Below are positions 1 to 10,511 of a DNA stretch of 18,978 nucleotides, piece by piece. Origin of the DNA: Hamiltosporidium magnivora. Taxonomy: Eukaryota; Microsporidia; Dubosqiidae. The stretch spans positions 1 through 18,978 of the forward strand of contig PITI01000152.1 in NCBI GenBank assembly GCA_004325065.1. The letters run 5' to 3'. The notes beneath the pieces are model-generated. The model did no database searches, was not told where the DNA came from, and was given only the letters and a program-made list of their open reading frames with translations. Numbering within the stretch: the stretch's first letter is position 1; each line of letters opens with the position of its first letter. A program made the translations under genes and the position numbers.

Positions 1-376
1 CTAGATAGTGCAATGTCATACCAACAGGTATAACCTGCTACTTAGCTCTCTTGGCTTTTAGTTGTTTTTATTTTTATATCGCCCAGACGCTAAGTCAACT
101 AATTCGAGTGAGCAAGGCTAGGTTTCCATGTTTTTACATGGTAATTACCTAAGAGGTCAGCTGCGGTCTGCAATCTGGTTACATAAAAAACTAAAATAAA
201 TTCGTAGAAAAGGTTTCGCTATTTCGTAGACCACTCCTCATAACAACTCTCACAGAACAACCGAAGATATAGTAGGGTTTCATTTAAACGAAAAATTCAA
301 ACAATGATCCTAATATCAGTTTCACACACTCATTGCCAAGCAGAAAGTTTTTTATGTGGTTATCCTTCCTCCACAT
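1..376 (-). mobile_element. Dispersed transposon-like repeat, copy A (truncated by window edge)
   Basis: Read on the minus strand, this segment starts with TGTGGAGGAAGGATAACCAC and matches the copy starting at 8354 over its whole length, with shared blocks such as a CATGTnnnnACATG hairpin, CCTAGCC(T)TTGCTCAC and ATACCTGT...CATTGCA. The match to the copy at 15740-16190 also covers TAATTAC, GCCTTGCTCACT and GGTTAT...TTGCACT. Since that copy continues about 250 bases further, this one should extend left of the window. No open frame survives here. The family may be a Mutator-like DNA transposon (see the copies at 8354 and 15740). Confidence 0.7.
126..141. repeat. Hairpin inside dispersed repeat
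   Basis: CCATGT and ACATGG form a perfect 6-bp stem around a 4-base T/A loop. The copy at 8589-8602 keeps a CATGT/ACATG stem with a changed loop base, while the copy near 15800 has lost it. It could be a structural or binding site of the element, but chance persistence is possible. Confidence 0.4.
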
Positions 377-1385
377 TGGATCGGAAATAACAATATCTAT
401 AAATATATAATATATAAATCACAAAAGTTGTTTGGCACGGAAAACAATTGATTTATTATAATTTCTCGAAAAATGAGAACATCCTTTTTGTTTCAGACAT
501 GATAGAGAGTAAAAAAAGTCTTTTGCAGGACAGAAGAAATTTAGGAACAGACAAAAATCATTTTTCTAACTTTTACTCTGATGCTTACTTTACAAGTGTT
601 ATCTTTATTCAAGCATATGCGGTATTCATGTGTTTATTCATTCAAGGTATCGATGTAAAACAAAATTCTTGGGCGTTGAAAAAATATGTAATTTAAAAAA
701 AAAGAACATGCATTTTTGGTTTATTATAGTTTCACAATGACCAAGGCTCTAAAAAGTATAAACCCTTAAATAAATATCGGTTTATTTATAATTAAGTAAA
801 TTTCGAGCAGGTTTTAAACCACAAACCCTAGGACTTATTTTTGAATAATATGTTTGTCAATATCGAAATGAGACATGTTTAATAATTCAGGAATCCAAAA
901 ATCGAGAATTCCAAAAAAACATTATTATTTCTTAAAAAATTACGCCAGTTTATATCAAATATATATAATTATCTTTTTTTTGTGTCTCGACATATAAAAT
1001 TTCTATAATTTATCTTTTAAATTGTACCTTGTTGTAATTAATAAAGAATGAGATATCTCTTAATTTGAGATTGTGTTTAAACACCGATTAAAATATAATA
1101 AATTGTATCGATTTGTCGGAAGAAAACGCCAGTTGTTTTTAATACCAAAGTTTTTTCTTATTTGCCTTATTTATAATAAAATTTCACATAATTTATTTGA
1201 CTACAGTCTCAAAATCTAAAAAAAAGATCATGATAGTCTATCTATGAACCCCAATTATTGATGAAAGCTTTTTACGATAATGAAAATTGTTTTAAAGACA
1301 AATAATATTATACAGTAAAAGAAAATAAATCAAATATATAAGAATCTTTTCTCAAAATAAAATTTAGTAACTTTTAATAAGAAAA
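377..1385. other. Intergenic, AT-rich, no convincing gene
   Basis: About 1 kb between the repeat and the 3' end of the first large gene. One 65-codon ATG frame at 499-696 has no recognisable domain, no upstream CCC-like motif and a composition like its surroundings, so I do not call it a gene. Poly-A/T runs are common. No RNA gene or clear repeat was seen. Confidence 0.6.
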
Positions 1386-3962
1386 TTATTGAAAGCTAAC
1401 GGTAATGTCATAAAATTTCAAGCACATTAATTTTCTTTTAATTTCAGTGGAAATTGTTGAATTAATAAAATATATGTGCTTTAATTTTTCCAAAGAAACC
1501 GGAATTGAAATCGGAAAAAAGTCATTGGTTAATTTTGAATTTTTAAAACTAAGATCTATTAATGAAGTTTGTTCCAGTATTAATTGAAATATTTCCTTAG
1601 TGATATCAGTATTTATAAAAACTAGTTTGTTCATATTTTCGAAATACATTTTTCCCATTTGGTTGACAAAATCCTTATAAATAGAATTATCTAAGGTAAT
1701 TAAAAGGCATTTAAGATTCTTCATCTGACTTAGCCTGTCCAACTCATAAACAGAGAATATATTTTCAGTGATATCTAATTCTTCTAATGAAAAAAAATTA
1801 GAATCTACCGCAATTAATTCTAAGATTTCTTTTTTATGCTTAGAGTTAGAAATTCTTAATTTTTTTAAACATTTAAACTGTTTCAAGAATATTGTTATAT
1901 CACCTTGTATAAATTCAGAATTTGATATATCAATAGAAATTAATGAATATTCAAACAAATATTTCCTATCAGATGAAAATTTTAGACCTTGAGTTAAATC
2001 ACAGAGTTTTAAGGTTTTCAAATGTGTAAATTCTTTCAAACTTTCCATGACAGCAGAATTAACTGAACATTTACTTAGAGCTAAAGTTTGCATGGAAGAG
2101 TGTAGAAAGCTTTGCTTTAATATTTCCAAGAGAAATGGTAAATTTATGTTGTGTAGTAACAGGCTTTTAAGTTGAAAACAGCTGGAATTAACATTGCTGA
2201 CATTTTTGTTCAAATCTTTCCAAGGAAAAAAACAAGTTTTACCGAGTTTAAAGTCATTTAAATCAGCATTTTTCCAACTCAAGAATTCTAGTTTCTCGGA
2301 TATTAACAAGAATTTTAAGACTTTATAACCTAAATTAGAATTATCGAGCCATAACTCACGCAATGAATTCAAACCAATAGAAGATACCCAGTCTCTACTA
2401 CTCGATTTGTCGAATGAAGAGTATGAAAAATCCAGTGATTCTATCTTAGAAGAATTTAAATTTTTAAAAAAAGCTAATGATAAAACAAAACCACAGATTT
2501 TTAAAGTTACTAAATTTTTGTGATTGAAAAATATTTTCGTTAAAAACGGACACCCTGGGGAAATAGCGCATTTATAAAAAATCAATGATTCTAATTTTTC
2601 AAGTTTTTGTATTTTTATTTTATCAGTTTCCGAAATGTTTACTCGTTCTAGCTGTAAAAATTTAATTTGCAAATACTTGATTTGTGAAATTGAAAATAAT
2701 GTTTCGATTGAATTTTCATACATAGAAGCGTTGTTATTGTATGCTGACTCGGAATAATATATATTATCGTGAGATATTTTGATTCCATTTATTTTGAAAT
2801 TTGATATGAGCTGTTTCAATAAAACAATGTTATTATCCGAGTCGTCATTTAACAGCATCAGTATTTCTGGTGTAGTACGTATTATTATTTCATTAATTTC
2901 TTTTCTATCAAAGGAATTTAACTTTTTTTGATTTGTTCGTTTCAAAAAAGATAATTCCTTCGTATTTTCATCATATTTCACATCAATGGTATCAAAGAGG
3001 GCATTTAGAAAAGTCAAGTATAAGAAATTCGGAATTAATATATTTTCGTATTTTTTCTTGCAAATATTTTTATCCAAACTACCGTTGTTGTTTCTCAAGC
3101 CCGAAAACATATTTTTATATAAATTACGTATGATATCCGATTCTGCGTAACACTGTAAATCATAAAAAAGTTTCAAAAAAACTTTGAATTTTTCCGTTTC
3201 TAATTCCAAAAACTTTATATCATAGCCGAAACGTAAAACATAAAGGAAAATTTCAAATGTTTGAATGTCAATTTTTAACTTTGTAAAGTTCCGAATACTA
3301 TATTTTGGATTGATTGCGGCATCAAAATATTCAGATCGAATCTTAAATTCATCCGAATAATCGAAAACTAAACTATTTTGACTTATTATTATCCATTCTT
3401 TGTTTTTATCTTCATTTTGCTCTGCCAATTTGAATTTTTTCTTACAAGACAGATCTAAAGGTTGATACTGATCGTGATCCAATGTACTTTCTGCCTTTTC
3501 ATTGATAGTAACATATGTTTTTTTGGATTTAGACATTTCAGAATCAAATTTTCTTTTATTGTTCGCATTTTGACGTTCTTTCCTACCTTTTCCGGAATCT
3601 ATAGATACACAATCTTTTTCATATACATTATTTAGCGTATTTTTAGCGATTGAAACGTCTTTCGATTTTGTTTTGGGCATTCCTATCGTATCTCGGCAGC
3701 ATATATTACTTGTATTATCAATGTTGCCCGAAAATCCAGACTCGGGGTTTTCATATAACTGTAGATTTTCGGCTTCGTCTGAAAAGATAACTTCTATATC
3801 AAAACAATCGATTAAGCTAAGAAATTTGAAAAAGATAAAAATTTTTGAAAGTATTTCTATGATGTACCAGTATTTAGATGAATATATTTTTCTGATTTCT
3901 TGATTCGTTTCTTTTTTTTTATCAAATTTACAATAACATGACGGTTCATTGTTTCTTAGCAT
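1386..3962 (-). CDS. BTB/POZ-like plus leucine-rich-repeat protein (858 aa), diverged family member
   Basis: A single intronless frame. I start it at the ATG at 3962, because a CCCC motif lies 10-13 bases upstream and the frame further out begins only with a TTG. Residues 31-53 are strongly hydrophobic, preceded by lysines and arginine (signal-anchor-like). Residues about 90-185 are a polar linker with a basic cluster (127-148) and PLDLS (168-172) followed by KKKFK. Residues about 189-283 fit a BTB/POZ pattern (F-K-I-R-S-E-Y-F, then F..FL..LR...DIK at 236-250). Residues about 421-851 are LRRs of the L..L.L.... type, about 25-30 residues each, irregular. The protein shares this layout and several short motifs with the protein at 16453-18756. 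LRR proteins are established as large, fast-evolving families in microsporidia. BTB and LRR modules usually bind proteins, so a binding role is an inference and no enzyme motif is visible. Subcellular location is uncertain because the hydrophobic segment is not at the extreme N-terminus. Confidence 0.88.
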   Translation of the reverse strand: MLRNNEPSCYCKFDKKKETNQEIRKIYSSKYWYIIEILSKIFIFFKFLSLIDCFDIEVIFSDEAENLQLYENPESGFSGNIDNTSNICCRDTIGMPKTKSKDVSIAKNTLNNVYEKDCVSIDSGKGRKERQNANNKRKFDSEMSKSKKTYVTINEKAESTLDHDQYQPLDLSCKKKFKLAEQNEDKNKEWIIISQNSLVFDYSDEFKIRSEYFDAAINPKYSIRNFTKLKIDIQTFEIFLYVLRFGYDIKFLELETEKFKVFLKLFYDLQCYAESDIIRNLYKNMFSGLRNNNGSLDKNICKKKYENILIPNFLYLTFLNALFDTIDVKYDENTKELSFLKRTNQKKLNSFDRKEINEIIIRTTPEILMLLNDDSDNNIVLLKQLISNFKINGIKISHDNIYYSESAYNNNASMYENSIETLFSISQIKYLQIKFLQLERVNISETDKIKIQKLEKLESLIFYKCAISPGCPFLTKIFFNHKNLVTLKICGFVLSLAFFKNLNSSKIESLDFSYSSFDKSSSRDWVSSIGLNSLRELWLDNSNLGYKVLKFLLISEKLEFLSWKNADLNDFKLGKTCFFPWKDLNKNVSNVNSSCFQLKSLLLHNINLPFLLEILKQSFLHSSMQTLALSKCSVNSAVMESLKEFTHLKTLKLCDLTQGLKFSSDRKYLFEYSLISIDISNSEFIQGDITIFLKQFKCLKKLRISNSKHKKEILELIAVDSNFFSLEELDITENIFSVYELDRLSQMKNLKCLLITLDNSIYKDFVNQMGKMYFENMNKLVFINTDITKEIFQLILEQTSLIDLSFKNSKLTNDFFPISIPVSLEKLKHIYFINSTISTEIKRKLMCLKFYDITVSFQ

Positions 3963-4002
3963 TGAAATGTAGGGGTTTTTTTCCAACAAATATATTTAAT
4001 GG
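3963..4002 (-). promoter_or_regulatory. CCC-like motif and AT-rich core upstream of the first LRR gene
   Basis: On the minus strand the start codon at 3962 is preceded by ACCCCTACATTTCA, and further upstream by TTAAATATATTT. A CCC- or GGG-like element within about 15 bases of the start codon is an established microsporidian gene-start signal. It marks the ATG at 3962 rather than the TTG further out. The exact transcription start is not known. Confidence 0.5.
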
Positions 4003-5004
4003 AGCAAATCCCTTCATATAATTGGCTTGCTTCGATGCTTTCTGTTTTTATTTTTTTCAATATAATATTTCTATAAAATTTTTTGTAAATCAAATTAATT
4101 TTATTCGAATAAGTTTAATGGTATTATATGATATATCCAACAAGCCAGTGAATAATTATATGAATATAAAGTTATTAGCAGATATTCTATCGAGACCAAA
4201 CCGATCAAATTATGCATTGTGATATTATATTAAAAAGAATATGTTGTTGTAACAAAAAATTATAATATTTGGGTATAATTGTACCGTTAAATAGCATATC
4301 AGTAAAAATAATGTCATAAATAGTATTTTTCACTTAATTTGAAATTTGAAAAAAAAATATATTTTTTCATTTACTAAAAAAAGATTTATGATTTTTTTCA
4401 ATCAAAACTAGAATATCAAAAACAATATGATATGATTTTTTATAAACGTTCTTCAAAGGTTGTTGAAAAGTCCATATTACATTAATTGATGATTTTATGT
4501 AAAATCTTTTTTCTAAAACACAAAATTTAAAAGTTTTTAGTTTTTTTAAATATGTATTTTAATACTAACAAAAACCATTAAATTTAAAGTTCCCAAAACA
4601 ATTATTCTTGTTCTTTTTTAAAAATTTATTTGGATGCAAAACCATTTAACTTCAGAATATGAATTATGGATAATTGTATATCGAACGGCATAAGTTTACG
4701 ATTTTATAAGTTGGTAACAACTAAATGTACTTTCATTGAAATATATATATTTTTTGGTGCTAATTCGAAGCCTCCAGAAATCTGGCTTTAAAAAGAGCAC
4801 TAGTTTAGTTAAATAACTGGTAAGTTTTTGGATAATAAGTAGCTTAGATTAGCTTCCGTTGGATCCTCACAGTTAGAGCACAAATCAAATGCTTTTATTA
4901 GAATTTAAAATAGAAAAATTTTAGTTAATGAAATTATTAAAAACCGTAATTTCTCGGAGAAAGATGCTAAAAATAATCCAAAAATTTTAAAACAAAGAAT
5001 GTAA
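4003..5004. other. Intergenic, no gene recognised
   Basis: Upstream of the minus-strand LRR gene. It is AT-rich with many homopolymer runs. A 66-codon frame at 4022-4222 has only a TTG start and no domain. The block 4760-4880 is slightly richer in GC and may be transposon debris (see the mariner relic at 5005), but I could not align it to anything. Confidence 0.5.
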
Positions 5005-5690
5005 TATTTTTCAATAGTTTACTGCTTAAAAAGCCCTCGAAATATCTCAAATCGAATATTTCAAATAAATTATCTAGAAAATATTAATTTATCGTCAAAA
5101 AAGTTCTCTGAGAAAATTTATGAGGCTGAAAGAATGAATATCAATGAGAAATTAATCGCATTCTTCGGAATAGTGGTTTTGTATACACCAGCCTACCTTT
5201 TAAGTTTTTCCTTTATCCTAGACACAAGGTGATACGAGTAGAAATTGCAAAAATGTGAAGAATTTTACCATAAATAAATTCGGAATTTTCATAATTAGGA
5301 TGGTTGTCGATTCAAAATACATGGAATAATATGATTCCGGAAATTTTGCGATTTCTGCGCAAGAGTCAAACTTACAAATATAATTAAGACCAAAAAATTT
5401 TGTGGTGCGTTATCATAGTATTGTATTTGTACCATATAAATGAAGTAAAAAAATTCTATCATTGGAACTAAATTAGATACTGAATGATATATTTGCCTTT
5501 TCGTTGAAAGCGTTTTAAATTATACTCAATCTTAATAAATCGAAATGTAATTTGTTAACAAGATAACGCATCTATCAATACAGCATGGCATACAAAAAGT
5601 ATTTTTTAAAAGAACGAAATCGAATATTAAAAAACCCGACTTACTTCTCCTATCCTAGTGCAATTGATAATATATCTTTAAGGTAATAAG
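5005..5690 (+). pseudogene. Decayed Tc1/mariner-type transposase
   Basis: No single frame is intact, but pieces in the right order match the DDE domain of IS630-Tc1-mariner transposases. At about 5295-5330 a frame reads IRMVVDSKYME, resembling the block around the first catalytic Asp (W.kViFSDESKf). At about 5400-5415 K-I-L-W-C fits the vMvWG block. At 5556-5610 a frame reads stop-QDNASINTAWHTKSIF, a near match to the family signature around the second Asp (FQQDNAsiHTA..tk..F). At 5646-5684, after a one-base shift, S-Y-P-S-A-I-D-N-I fits the SPDLNPIEN block with Asp for the third catalytic Glu. The spacing of first to second Asp is about 84 codons, near the family value. An open stretch at 5005-5232 upstream sits where the DNA-binding domain would be, but is too diverged to assign. 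Multiple stops and shifts mean it is dead. I saw no clear terminal inverted repeats. Confidence 0.7.
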
Positions 5691-7835
5691 AATTAAAAAA
5701 ATCGGATGTAAAATAAAACAGATTCAATTAAAAGTTGCAGAAGATACATGAAAAAAATACCTGTTAGTTTTGCAGACATTTTTATAAAAACTAATCTAAA
5801 CAAACTGAAAAATCCTCGGAATCACATAGAGGAAACACGTATTATCCAATGAAATAGTGTCTTTTATACCTAGGTATTCTCATTTTTTTATAAAACTGTA
5901 ATAAATATTTTATTTCAGACAATATTAAAATTTGCATGTCACGTTAATATAAAATATCACGGTTTGATAAACCGCTCATTTGCTAGAACCTCCATTATTT
6001 ATTATAACCTTCTTTTATATTTCTTATATATTTTTATATCCTCCACTATTTCTACCATTTTTTTTGAATCCTGGTTATTTTAAGCTACTCTATAAATTTT
6101 CTTTTAATATTCAATTGATTCGACTTTGCAAACTATGGGCATTTATAAAAAGAATCAATTTCTCCCACAAATTTAAGCGATCCAAGCCGAAACACGCTTA
6201 TATACTTTTGATGAATATATGACCTCAAAAAAATAATTTAAAACTTTAACAAGATAAAAATAAGGTGGATTTTTACAAATTTGACAATGTGAAAATGGAA
6301 TATTTAAATTTAAAAACTATCGGATGTAAATATGTTTTATTTTGCCTCTAAAACTAATCTTTGTCAAATTCAGAAATTTTTACTTCGAACATGTTTTTAA
6401 TCAAAATAACGGTCAATAGAAAAGTTTTATTGAAGCAAAAGAAGTTACAGTGTGCTTTTTCAGTCTTTTTCCCCCACTTCTTAAGTTTTTTAGTATAAGT
6501 TGGCTTCTAATGGATAAATGTTTTGGGATGCAATTTGAAAATGTTCTCGGTAATTTTTTTCTATAATTAAAAAATTATGAGCTATATTCGCAACAATTAT
6601 TATATTGTTTTCAATATTATAAGTATATGATGGTTTTAAGAGTTACTCGTTCAACTAATTTTTAATGCGCATCGATGGAATCTTTATGCTTCCTTATATT
6701 TATCAGTATTTTCAGTTTTAATAATTGCTAAGAAACACATTTCCTCTTAAGATCTAGTCGATTAGAGATTTAAAGAAAAAATAAAACATTTAAAGAGAAT
6801 AAATTTCAAATCCGTTAAAAAAATATGCTTGAAACTGACCGAAATATAAATCCGAGAGCCTTACAACAGAACAGAAGAAGAGCGAGGAGTTTTATGCAAA
6901 AACCACACATTTCTCTGTATACTTTCATTTCTTATCAAGGGACAGGGATTTATCCGATTCGGATATATACCATCAAACAGGCTTTGTTTTTGGTTGTTAT
7001 ACTTCTAGAAATTAGATTATTAAACCTGGTTGTCTGAAAGGAAGCATAATATAGATAATTTTTGTTGTATATAAAGCCATATTTTTAAACAACATCTTTA
7101 TGAGACTCTCTTCATATTTTTTTCACCTGGATTGTATGTCTATTAGTTCAATAGCTCCTTTTGATCTAATTTACACGTTTGTCTTGGTATTAAGCTTTTG
7201 TATCAAATGGTCTTCTATGTATAATTTTGTTCTGAATTTGATGAAATAAGTTTCAAGAAATATATTTTTGAATTTACAGCGTATTTCAAGTCATATTTTT
7301 ATGGACATCAAAATTATCAAACAAAATTTGAATTAGTCTTTTGTCGAAATTGGAAGTCTAAGTTGTCAACCTAAAACTCTCTAATATTTTATAAATGGGA
7401 CAAATACATTGGGAAAGCACCAAAGTTGATTTTTTTGGTCACTGTAACTCCCGGTTTCTCATGGTCTAATAAAAGCTCATGTTTTTACTAAGATGGTTTA
7501 ATATTCGACTAGAACGTTTTCAAAGCAATGAATATGTCGCATATTCCACAAGATTAAACATCTTCTCCTTTTTAAGCTTTGAGAATATCATAGTATTTTT
7601 GTGAATCATACAGATATTTTAGAATCACTGATATATGCAACAACGTACTCTTTTTTATAGTATGCTCGATAATGTTGTTAATTACGCAAAAACGAAACAT
7701 ATTGATTATCGACCTCTTGAAAGTAAAATCATTTTCGCACTAAGAAAATGTTTAACTTTCTGCCTAAAGATCTCTTCGTTTTTTTAGAACACTTAGCAGA
7801 CTAGTGACTGTTTTTTAAATATTTTGTATATTTTA
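5691..7835. other. Intergenic, no gene recognised
   Basis: About 2.1 kb of AT-rich sequence. A small hairpin CGGTTT-GAT-AAACCG lies at 5960-5974. A 70-codon ATG frame at 6825-7037 has a basic N-terminal third (NPRALQQNRRRARS) and a hydrophobic C-terminus but no recognisable family. A roughly 35-codon open stretch near 7395-7500 is also unassigned. These may be transposon or gene debris. Confidence 0.5.
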
Positions 7836-7945
7836 GGGTGGAGAGAAGATAACCACAATAAAAATATCTGCTTAGCAATGAGTGTGTAAAATTGATGTGA
7901 AAATCGTTGTCATACATTTTGGTGGGATATAAACCACATTTGATT
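7836..7945 (+). mobile_element. Dispersed repeat, copy C (5' end fragment)
   Basis: GTGGAGAGAAGATAACCACA followed by CTGCTTAGCAATGAGTGTGT matches the outer end of copy A (GTGGAGGAAGGATAACCACA, CTGCTTGGCAATGAGTGTGT) at roughly 75 to 80 percent over about 70 bases, then fades. It is a 5'-end fragment only. Confidence 0.65.
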
Positions 7946-8066
7946 TATAGGTAAATCCGCTATAATCCTGAGTTAAAACATATTAAAAGAAACAATTCGA
8001 AAATTTCCAGTTGTTCATCCTCGAAACCAAGAGGTAAAAGAGAATGAAATGGAATAAGTAATTAAA
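7946..8066 (+). repeat. Short dispersed repeat, copy 1 (partner at 10512-10625)
   Basis: Shared blocks with the partner include TATAGG, TATAATCC(T/C)GAGTTA, ATTAAAAGAAACAA, TTGTTCATCCTCGA and AGAGGT.AAAGAG.AATG, in the same order and orientation, over about 105 bases. It directly follows the copy C fragment of the larger element, so it may be an internal part of that family or an independent short element. Confidence 0.65.
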
Positions 8067-8353
8067 TAAGTAAGTTGTAAATTTCACTTTTTTCTGTATT
8101 TTTAAATCTCACAATCTTTGGCATTGTTGTTACTTTATACTTTTTTATATATATAATGCAATATAAAACGATAAGAAATAGAAAATATTATGAATAATTT
8201 ACTGTAATTTAATTATTAAGTCAAAAGATCAAGCATGTTTTACATTATTTATTTGCTTTTCAAACATTGACAAAAGCAAAAAACGGAAAAATAAAAAAAA
8301 GAACGAAAAAATAAATAAATCGTATTCTATCTTCAATTTTTTTCATTCATCTT
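8067..8353. other. Intergenic, no feature seen
   Basis: AT-rich sequence with A runs, including a stretch near 8270-8325 of repeated AAAAA-rich purine tracts. No open frame of interest. Confidence 0.5.
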
Positions 8354-8983
8354 TGTGGAGGTAGGATAACTATTTTAAAAAGACATTTAGTTGTCAACTA
8401 TTAGTTAGAATCGGTGTGAAAATTTTTGTTTAGATTTTTGATGGGATAAAAACCACACATATCTTCAGTCGTTTCCTGAGAATTCGTAGAAAGAGAAGAA
8501 GGTAAATGCTAAAACTTTTCTAAAAAGAAGTTTAAAGTTTTTTTAATGCGCTAGATATGGAACCACGGCTGAAGTTATTGATAATTTACATGTGAAAACA
8601 TGAAAACCTAGCCTTTCTCACCAGTTTATAAGAATTATTGCATAGGTGATATGAAAGAAACTTCCATTTAAAAAGAAGAAATTTAAGTAATAGATATACC
8701 TGTAAATATGGCATTGCAGAATCTAAATATATCTCATATAAGTTGCAGAGATATATCTTAGCTGTAATATTATTTAGTTCGGAGTGTGTAGTGTAGATAG
8801 TAATGCTGCTATTCTTGCGAGGGTCCAAGAAGTTTCTAACTGCGATCATACTCTAGTAAACGAAAATTAACAAACCCATGACAACTTTTTGGCCTTTTGA
8901 ATGTGAAACACGCCCCAACATACTAAAAACTTTGAGTTGTAGATATCATATGAGTTATAGATGGAGTGTTGGGATATCAGGCA
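8354..8983 (+). mobile_element. Dispersed repeat, copy B (longest copy; possible Mutator-like transposon relic)
   Basis: It begins TGTGGAGGTAGGATAAC and aligns in order with copy A to about 8735, and then with copy E (15740-16190) through GAGATATATCTT, GTTTC.A.CTGCGATC.TACTC, ATTAACAAAC and CTAAAAACTT. A frame at about 8887-8930 reads FGLLNVKHAPTY-stop-KL, which fits the MULE transposase pattern (ALL..KT..TY..LF) just after the first catalytic Asp block. All frames are broken. The outer borders were set by where homology ends; terminal inverted repeats and target duplications were not identified. Confidence 0.6.
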
Positions 8984-9491
8984 TAGATTTAAATAGAATC
9001 TTTTTAATGACGGATAAACAATAAATCATATGTTACTTTTCAAAACGATGGAATATATATTCACGAAGTTGTAATTATTATCTTAATTAAGCAAGTTTAT
9101 TAGTATTTTATTTAAATTATAAAATTTACTCAAACAAAATTTTTTTACCGAATGCCAAAAGACAAAGTCCGAAAATTACTTGAAGGTTTTAAAATCTATT
9201 TCTTAGGCTATTTTGCCTCCCTCATTTTTTTCTAGATTTTAATTTATTGTCAAATTGCACAAGGAAAAGTAAAAGCATATTGAGAAAAAGAGGGAAAAAA
9301 CAAAATATAGTTGAAGCATTTAGTTATTTTTACAAAAAAATATAGTTTAGTAGCTTTCGTCTTATTTTCTTTGAAATTGTTAGATTAAAATATGGAATAA
9401 GAGTCATATGTAAAGGACTGGTAAAAAAATCTAGAGAGAAGATATAAAGCAGACATATAAAAACTTAAATTAATGCAAATTAATTCTTTTT
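8984..9491. other. Intergenic, no feature seen
   Basis: AT-rich sequence between the repeat and the microsatellite. No open frame with a recognisable domain and no clear repeat. Confidence 0.5.
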
Positions 9492-9573
9492 ATTTTCTTT
9501 ATTTCTTTATTTCTTTATTTCTTTATTTCTTTATTTCTTTATTTCTTTATTTTCTTTATTTCTTTAATTTTAT
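9492..9573. repeat. ATTTCTTT octanucleotide microsatellite
   Basis: Six perfect tandem units of ATTTCTTT occupy 9501-9548, with imperfect units (one with an extra T) on both sides. It is a pure pyrimidine-plus-A tract, likely variable in length between strains. Confidence 0.95.
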
Positions 9574-10511
9574 TTAAGTTCTAAGATTTTTCTGTGATCC
9601 TTTTTTAATTTTGCTTAGGTTTATTTACCAACTTCATATTATTGTTATGTATTGAAATATTTATTTTTACTCTAAAATGGTTGGTTTCCATCCCGAAAAA
9701 GTATAAATATTGACTTTATTCTGATCCCATATCATCTATCAGAATAGAAAATAGGCTGCGTTTTCCCTTTAGATAGAGATAATAGTTAACCCGATGGATT
9801 AAAATGGCAGTGTCCTATTAAAATATATTTGTGTATTGTAGGTTTTTTAGTCTTGGATGTTATGGGCGGTATATCATCGGAGGTTTATGGAAGGCACGAT
9901 TAATATCTAATCAAATTTTGCCTATTTACTGCTTCGAGTTGAATTGATGTTTTTTATAACATTATAAAATAATGTATGGGTTTATTCCCATTATGATAAG
10001 AGCTAGTATTCAGCAGGAAGAACATATATAAACGGTTTAGCAAGTTATTGCTAATTCAAAATATCATACTATGCAAAATTTCAACCTTCGGGCAAAAAAT
10101 TATATTTGATGCGACTAAATTACCGCAAAGTTTATAAATACATAAGAATTATTAAAGATTATTGGAATTAATCGGGTTTATTGTGTTCTTATAAATACAG
10201 CGGATATATACCTCTTAGTTGTTAAATTTTTCTCCTAAAAAAATATTGATTTTGAAAATAACTTGTCAATTTAGAGAAAATAGATATTTTTATAATTTGT
10301 ATTTTAGTAGAAATTATTGTAAAAAAAACCACAAAAATATTTTTTAACTCGATAAATTAAGAATCAAAACATTGATTTTTTTAAGAGATTTAAAAATTAT
10401 TTTTGATATTTTGAAGAGAAAATACAAGAAATAATTAAAAAACGGAATTTCATTTATTCTCCAGTGCAGTAAATTTACATAATTCTTAAATTTTAAATCA
10501 AAAAAGTTCAG
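9574..10511. other. Intergenic; slightly GC-richer block, unassigned
   Basis: The part at about 9670-10030 is richer in GC than its surroundings and includes short open stretches on both strands, which suggests old mobile-element or gene debris. No family could be recognised. The rest is AT-rich without features. Confidence 0.45.

Noticed and set aside
448..696. 82-codon frame near the left end
   Set aside because: It starts at TTG; the first ATG (499) gives 65 residues with no domain and no CCC-like motif upstream.
5005..5232. PiggyBac-type transposase for the open stretch at 5005-5232
   Set aside because: An initial resemblance (FFGIVVL) was outweighed by the Tc1/mariner signatures in order downstream.
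5980..6222. 80-codon hydrophobic frame
   Set aside because: TTG start, no ATG until the last few codons, and a composition expected from AT-rich DNA.
6825..7037. 70-codon ATG frame with basic N-terminus
   Set aside because: No recognisable family and no start motif; kept only as a note in the intergenic entry.
8354..8983. The dispersed repeat as a solo LTR (TG start, CA end)
   Set aside because: The TG/CA ends are weakly defined, no primer-binding site or polypurine tract was seen, and the internal frame looks transposase-like instead.
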